This document shows, in pieces, positions 6,483 through 9,894 of a DNA stretch of 9,894 nucleotides; within the stretch, counting starts at the first letter, position 1, and every line of letters starts with the position of its first letter. The notes beneath the pieces are model-generated. The model saw only the letters and a list, made by a program, of their open reading frames with translations. It was not told where the DNA came from and ran no database searches. The stretch comes from Pseudomonadota bacterium (GTDB lineage: Bacteria > Pseudomonadota > Gammaproteobacteria > Burkholderiales > Methylophilaceae). The stretch spans positions 1 through 9,894 of the forward strand of contig JAEWTK010000068.1 in the NCBI GenBank assembly GCA_023459535.1. The letters are read 5' to 3'. A program made the position numbers and the translations under genes.

Positions 6483-6997
6483 CGCAGTCAACCATCGATT
6501 TGCCGGACGCCGAGCAACTGCTTGCCAGGCTGGCAGAGCAACTCAAACCGGTCATCAACGACGAAACTGCGCTGGTCGGCATCCACAGCGGCGGTGTCTG
6601 GATGATGGAGCGCCTGCTGCCCCTGCTGGGCAAGGATATCGCGCACGGCAAGCTGGATGTGTCCTTCTATCGGGATGATTTCAGTCAGCGCGGACTGCAT
6701 CAGGACACCCTGCCCTCGCAGATTCCTTTCGAGGTCGAGGGCCGTCATATCATTCTGATCGACGATGTGTTCTACACCGGTCGTACCATACGCGCCGCCA
6801 TGAACGAACTGTTCGATTACGGCCGGCCGGCCAGTATTTCACTGGCCGTGTTGGTCAATCGTGGCGGACGGGAACTACCGATCACACCGCAATTCTGCGC
6901 ACACGACATGCAACTGCCGGCAGACCGCAACCTGCAACTGATGCAGGACAAGACTGGCCGGTTTTATCTCACCCTGGAAGAAAGCCAAGATGCATAA
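6479..6997 (+). CDS. pyrR: PyrR: pyrimidine regulatory protein / uracil phosphoribosyltransferase
   Basis: PyrR is a type I phosphoribosyltransferase. In Bacillus it senses UMP and UTP and binds pyr mRNA to trigger attenuation, and it can convert uracil plus PRPP to UMP. The PRPP-binding loop [13 protein letters not shown] (92-104) is intact. [15 protein letters not shown] (32-46) and [12 protein letters not shown] (61-72) match the family, and 172 residues is about the usual length. The gene overlaps ruvX by four bases and pyrB by eight (ATGCATAA). With pyrB and pyrC' directly downstream, this is the pyrRBC' arrangement known from pseudomonads. No untranslated leader exists before pyrB, so any RNA-based control must act inside coding sequence, further upstream or on other operons; direct regulation of this cluster is not shown by the sequence. 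Confidence 0.95.
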   Translation: MTQSTIDLPDAEQLLARLAEQLKPVINDETALVGIHSGGVWMMERLLPLLGKDIAHGKLDVSFYRDDFSQRGLHQDTLPSQIPFEVEGRHIILIDDVFYTGRTIRAAMNELFDYGRPASISLAVLVNRGGRELPITPQFCAHDMQLPADRNLQLMQDKTGRFYLTLEESQDA

Positions 6998-7940
6998 CCC
7001 GCAACTCACCGATGACGGCAAGCTGAAACACCTGCTTTCGATTGAAGGCTTGCCGAAAAGCATCATCACCCAGATTCTGGATACAGCGGAGTCCTTCGTC
7101 GGCGTCGCCGAGCGGGAAGTGAAAAAAGTGCCGCTGTTGCGCGGCAAGACGGTCTGCAACATCTTCTTCGAGAACAGCACGCGTACGCGCACCACCTTCG
7201 AGATCGCAGCGAAACGACTGTCTGCCGACGTCATCAATCTGAATGTCAGCACCTCCTCGCAATCCAAGGGCGAGACCATCCTTGATACGGTCGACAACCT
7301 GACGGCGATGCACGCCGACATGTTCGTCATCCGTCACGCGCAATCCGGCGCTGCGCATTTCATTGCCAGGCACGTCAAACCGCACATCCATGTCATCAAT
7401 GCCGGCGATGGCCGCCACGCCCATCCGACCCAAGCCCTGCTCGACGTCTTCACCATCCGTCGCTACAAGCCGGAAATGCATAACCTGCGCGTGGCGCTGG
7501 TCGGCGATGTCCTGCACTCGCGTGTCGCCCGTTCGGAGATCCACGCCCTGACGACACTGGGCGTGCCGGAAGTTCGCGTCATCGCACCGAAGACGCTGCT
7601 ACCGGAACATGTCGAAAAGATGGGCGTGCACGTCTATCACGACATGGCAGCCGGTCTCAAGGACGTCGATGTGATCATGATGCTGCGCCTGCAGAACGAA
7701 CGCATGACCGGCGCACTGCTGCCGAGCGCGCAGGAGTATTTCAAGACGTTCGGCCTGACCCAGGAAAAGCTGGCGCTGGCGAAACCCGATGCCATCGTCA
7801 CGCATCCGGGGCCGATGAACCGCGGTATCGAAATCGACTCGTCCGTCGCCGACGGCCGCCAGTCCGTGATCCTGCCGCAGGTCACCTACGGGATTGCAGT
7901 GCGCATGGCGGTGATGTCCATTCTTGCAGGTAACAACTGA
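6990..7940 (+). CDS. pyrB: Aspartate carbamoyltransferase catalytic subunit
   Basis: PyrB joins carbamoyl phosphate and aspartate to form carbamoyl aspartate, the committed step of pyrimidine synthesis. The 316 residues carry the full active site: STRTRTTFE (63-71) for carbamoyl phosphate, K93 in SQSKGET, RHAQSG (115-120), H145 in [16 protein letters not shown] (139-154), [11 protein letters not shown] (172-182), the aspartate-binding region LRLQNER (232-238) and HPGPMNRG (272-279). Compared with E. coli PyrB there is a short N-terminal extension. In class A enzymes such an extension contacts the dihydroorotase-like partner. No pyrI regulatory gene is present; instead pyrC' follows with a one-base overlap (TGATG), pointing to a PyrB-PyrC' dodecamer. 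The start at 6990 overlaps the pyrR stop. Confidence 0.97.
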   Translation: MHNPQLTDDGKLKHLLSIEGLPKSIITQILDTAESFVGVAEREVKKVPLLRGKTVCNIFFENSTRTRTTFEIAAKRLSADVINLNVSTSSQSKGETILDTVDNLTAMHADMFVIRHAQSGAAHFIARHVKPHIHVINAGDGRHAHPTQALLDVFTIRRYKPEMHNLRVALVGDVLHSRVARSEIHALTTLGVPEVRVIAPKTLLPEHVEKMGVHVYHDMAAGLKDVDVIMMLRLQNERMTGALLPSAQEYFKTFGLTQEKLALAKPDAIVTHPGPMNRGIEIDSSVADGRQSVILPQVTYGIAVRMAVMSILAGNN

Positions 7941-9214
7941 TGAAGATTCAAATCAAAAACGGCCGGCTGATCGACCCGCAAAATGGCGTCGATGCCCAAC
8001 AGGATCTGTTTATCGCAGCCGGCAAGGTGGTTGGCATCGGCCAAGCGCCGGCGGATTTCATTGCCAATCAGGTGATCGACGCCACCGGCCTGGTCGTCTG
8101 CCCGGGACTGGTCGACATTTCTGCCAGATTGCGCGAACCGGGTTACGAGTACAAAGCCACACTGGAAAGCGAAATGCTGGCAGCCGCTGCCGGGGGGGTC
8201 ACCAGCCTGGCCTGCCCGCCTGATACCGACCCCGTACTCGACGAACCAGGCCTGGTCGAGATGCTCAAACATCGCGCCCGCCAATTGAATCTGGCGCACG
8301 TTTATCCGCTTGGCGCACTCACCCGACAGCTGCAGGGCGTCAACCTGACGGAAATGTGCGAACTGACGGAGGCCGGTTGCGTCGGCTTCTCGCAGGCAGA
8401 CAAACCGATTACCGACACGCTGGTGTTGTGGCGCGCAATGCAGTACGCCGCCACCTTTGGTTTTACCGTCTGGCTGCACCCACAGGACACTTATCTGGCC
8501 GCGAATGGTGTCGCCCACGATGGTGAGATTGCCGCCCGTCTGGGCCTACGTCCAATCCCGGCCGCAGCGGAGACCATCGCGCTGGCGACCATGCTTCGCC
8601 TCGCCAGGGAGACTGGCGCACGTCTGCATGTCTGCCGGCTGTCCACTGCCGAATCCATCGACATGGTGGCTGCGGCCAAGGCCGAAGGTCTGCCGGTAAC
8701 TTGCGACATCGCGGCCAACCATCTGCATCTGACCGAATATGACATCGGCTTCTTTGATGCCAATTGTCATCTGCAACCGCCACTGCGCTCGCAGCGCGAC
8801 AAGGATGCCCTGCGACAAGGACTCGCAAACGGCACCATCGATGCCGTTTGCTCAGATCACACGCCGGTGGACGAAGATGCCAAGCTGTTGCCTTTTGGTG
8901 AAGCAGAAGCAGGCGCTACCGGGCTGGAACTGCTGCTGCCCTTGACGCTGAAGTGGGCAGAGGAACAGTCACTGCCGCTGAGTACAGCCATCGCATGCAT
9001 GACCACCAGACCGGCAGGGATTCTAGGCCTCAAGAGCGGTCACCTCGGACTACAGACAAGCGCCGACATCTGCATCTTCGACCCCGAGCAATACTGGAAA
9101 ATCGAAGCACGCGCACTGAAGAGCCAAGGCAAGAACACCCCATTTACCGGCATGGAACTGGCAGGCAAAGTCCGTTACACCATCCTTGATGGAGATGTCG
9201 TCTACAAAACCTGA
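7940..9214 (+). CDS. pyrC': Dihydroorotase homologue, probably inactive (PyrC' / PyrX)
   Basis: The 424-residue sequence is clearly a class I dihydroorotase by fold: amidohydrolase entry TGLVVCPGLVDI (49-60), RLREPG (63-68) and central SDHTP (305-309). The catalytic metal ligands are damaged. The DxHVHxREPG motif reads DISARLREPG (59-68), so both histidines of HxH are S61 and R63. TPHHL reads AANHL (258-262), and the DHAPH motif ends in V310 instead of histidine. H180, H230 and D306 remain. It is therefore predicted not to interconvert carbamoyl aspartate and dihydroorotate. In pseudomonads an inactive PyrC' of this kind is needed to assemble active aspartate transcarbamoylase, and the immediate overlap with pyrB supports the same role here. 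The reading frame is intact, and the losses sit in otherwise conserved surroundings, so this is not a pseudogene. A functional pyrC should exist elsewhere. Confidence 0.93.
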   Translation: MKIQIKNGRLIDPQNGVDAQQDLFIAAGKVVGIGQAPADFIANQVIDATGLVVCPGLVDISARLREPGYEYKATLESEMLAAAAGGVTSLACPPDTDPVLDEPGLVEMLKHRARQLNLAHVYPLGALTRQLQGVNLTEMCELTEAGCVGFSQADKPITDTLVLWRAMQYAATFGFTVWLHPQDTYLAANGVAHDGEIAARLGLRPIPAAAETIALATMLRLARETGARLHVCRLSTAESIDMVAAAKAEGLPVTCDIAANHLHLTEYDIGFFDANCHLQPPLRSQRDKDALRQGLANGTIDAVCSDHTPVDEDAKLLPFGEAEAGATGLELLLPLTLKWAEEQSLPLSTAIACMTTRPAGILGLKSGHLGLQTSADICIFDPEQYWKIEARALKSQGKNTPFTGMELAGKVRYTILDGDVVYKT

Positions 9215-9231
9215 AGTATGGAGGAACCAGC

Positions 9232-9894
9232 GTGAAAGTCTATCTGCAAAACAAGCGATCATATGCCCCGACCAGCACTTCACGCCGCAAATTCATACAG
9301 GCAGCTCTGGCCGTGCCGGTGATGCTTGCCCTGCCGGCACAAGCACTCGCCGGAACCGGCATCCACCAGTTGCAGGGCGCGGTATTCATCAATAACCGCC
9401 AGGCCGACGCTGGGAGCCGCATCCGGGCGGGCAGCAGGATCGTCGTCGCCCACGACGGCGAACTGGTCTTCAGCATCGGTCATGATGCCTTTCTGCTGAA
9501 GGGTGGGACCGCCGTCGAACTGGTAGGCGGCTCCGCCCTTTCAGGCCTGCGACTGCTGACCGGCAGCGTGCTGGCAAGTCTGGGAACGCGCAGCAAACCC
9601 TTTCACCTCGTCTCCAGCATGGCCATCGTCGCCGTGCGTGGCGGCGCCGTTTACCTCAGCGCCGAGCCTCATCGGCTCTATACCTGGACACGCTATGGCG
9701 AGAGCGAATTACGCTTCGGCCGCCAGCGACAACAGATCAGCACCAGCCATGACACGGCCTATGAAATCGTCCGTGATCCTGCAGGCGAGCACAGTGCCGA
9801 TATGGCCGGCATGTCGCTGAACAGCACTGCGGTCATGGAGCAGATGGACGATGAATTGAGAATGCTGGAATCCCTGGTCGACAGGGTCCCGGCC
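9232..9894 (+). CDS. Tat-exported FecR-domain protein (cut by window edge)
   Basis: An open frame of 221 codons runs to the window edge without a stop. The GTG start at 9232 has a strong ribosome site, GGAGG (9220-9224), seven bases upstream. Residues 17-40 form a twin-arginine signal: SRRKFIQ (17-23), a hydrophobic stretch, and a likely cleavage after ALA (38-40). The mature part resembles the periplasmic FecR domain: a beta-rich repeat region with GSRIRAGSRIVVAHDGELVF (61-80), GGTAVELVGGS (91-101), LLTGSVLASLG (108-118) and the hallmark MAIVAVRGGAVYLS (130-143). Residues about 200-217 look helical. It lacks the cytoplasmic N-terminal part and membrane helix of true FecR sigma regulators, so it is probably not an anti-sigma factor. 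It lies 17 bases after pyrC' and may be co-transcribed with it. Its function is unknown. Confidence 0.8.
   Translation, partial: MKVYLQNKRSYAPTSTSRRKFIQAALAVPVMLALPAQALAGTGIHQLQGAVFINNRQADAGSRIRAGSRIVVAHDGELVFSIGHDAFLLKGGTAVELVGGSALSGLRLLTGSVLASLGTRSKPFHLVSSMAIVAVRGGAVYLSAEPHRLYTWTRYGESELRFGRQRQQISTSHDTAYEIVRDPAGEHSADMAGMSLNSTAVMEQMDDELRMLESLVDRVPA

Noticed and set aside
6821..6833. GGCC-rich self-complementary stretch in pyrR
   Set aside because: It lies within coding sequence (codons for YGRPAS) and is explained by codon choice; no link to termination or recombination.
8192..8198. Run of seven G inside pyrC', a possible frameshift site
   Set aside because: Homology continues in the same frame on both sides (AAAAGGVTSLACPP), so there is no sign of a sequencing error or programmed shift.

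Overview
This window reads as ordinary chromosomal DNA of a proteobacterium, most likely a betaproteobacterium (Nitrosomonadales-like). That placement rests on protein resemblance and gene order and is an inference. The DNA is moderately GC-rich and almost entirely coding, with no gene-free stretch over 300 bases. I see no tRNA, rRNA, insertion sequence, CRISPR array, prophage or convincing intrinsic terminator.

Layout. The left third is transcribed leftward: mltB (periplasmic lytic transglycosylase), then a lipoprotein-export permease of the LolC/LolE hybrid type (lolC), its ATPase lolD (8-base overlap) and the N-terminal part of comEC, which runs off the left edge. A 99-base divergent spacer (3554-3652) separates mltB from rightward genes. 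First come two riboflavin genes: ribE and a ribB whose C-terminal GTP cyclohydrolase II-like half has lost its zinc cysteines (RibBX type). After 51 bases a tightly overlapping chain follows: yqgE, ruvX, pyrR, pyrB and a dihydroorotase homologue without its HxH metal motif (PyrC'). Last, 17 bases after pyrC', is a Tat-exported FecR-like protein cut by the right edge.

How the genes work together. MltB and Lol proteins serve the cell envelope: wall remodelling and release of outer-membrane lipoproteins to LolA. RibE and RibB supply the last step and the four-carbon precursor of riboflavin. PyrB and PyrC' should form a class A aspartate transcarbamoylase in which PyrC' is structural, so an active pyrC is expected elsewhere. 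PyrR precedes them, but overlapping genes leave no room for an untranslated attenuator directly before pyrB.

The most unusual signal is regulatory. At lolC, ribE and yqgE an extended -10 element (TGn plus a TATAAT-like hexamer) ends 6, 6 and 7 bases before the start codon, with no Shine-Dalgarno sequence at normal spacing. This is the geometry expected for leaderless mRNAs. mltB and the FecR-like gene have good Shine-Dalgarno sites. I found no clearly novel multi-gene system.
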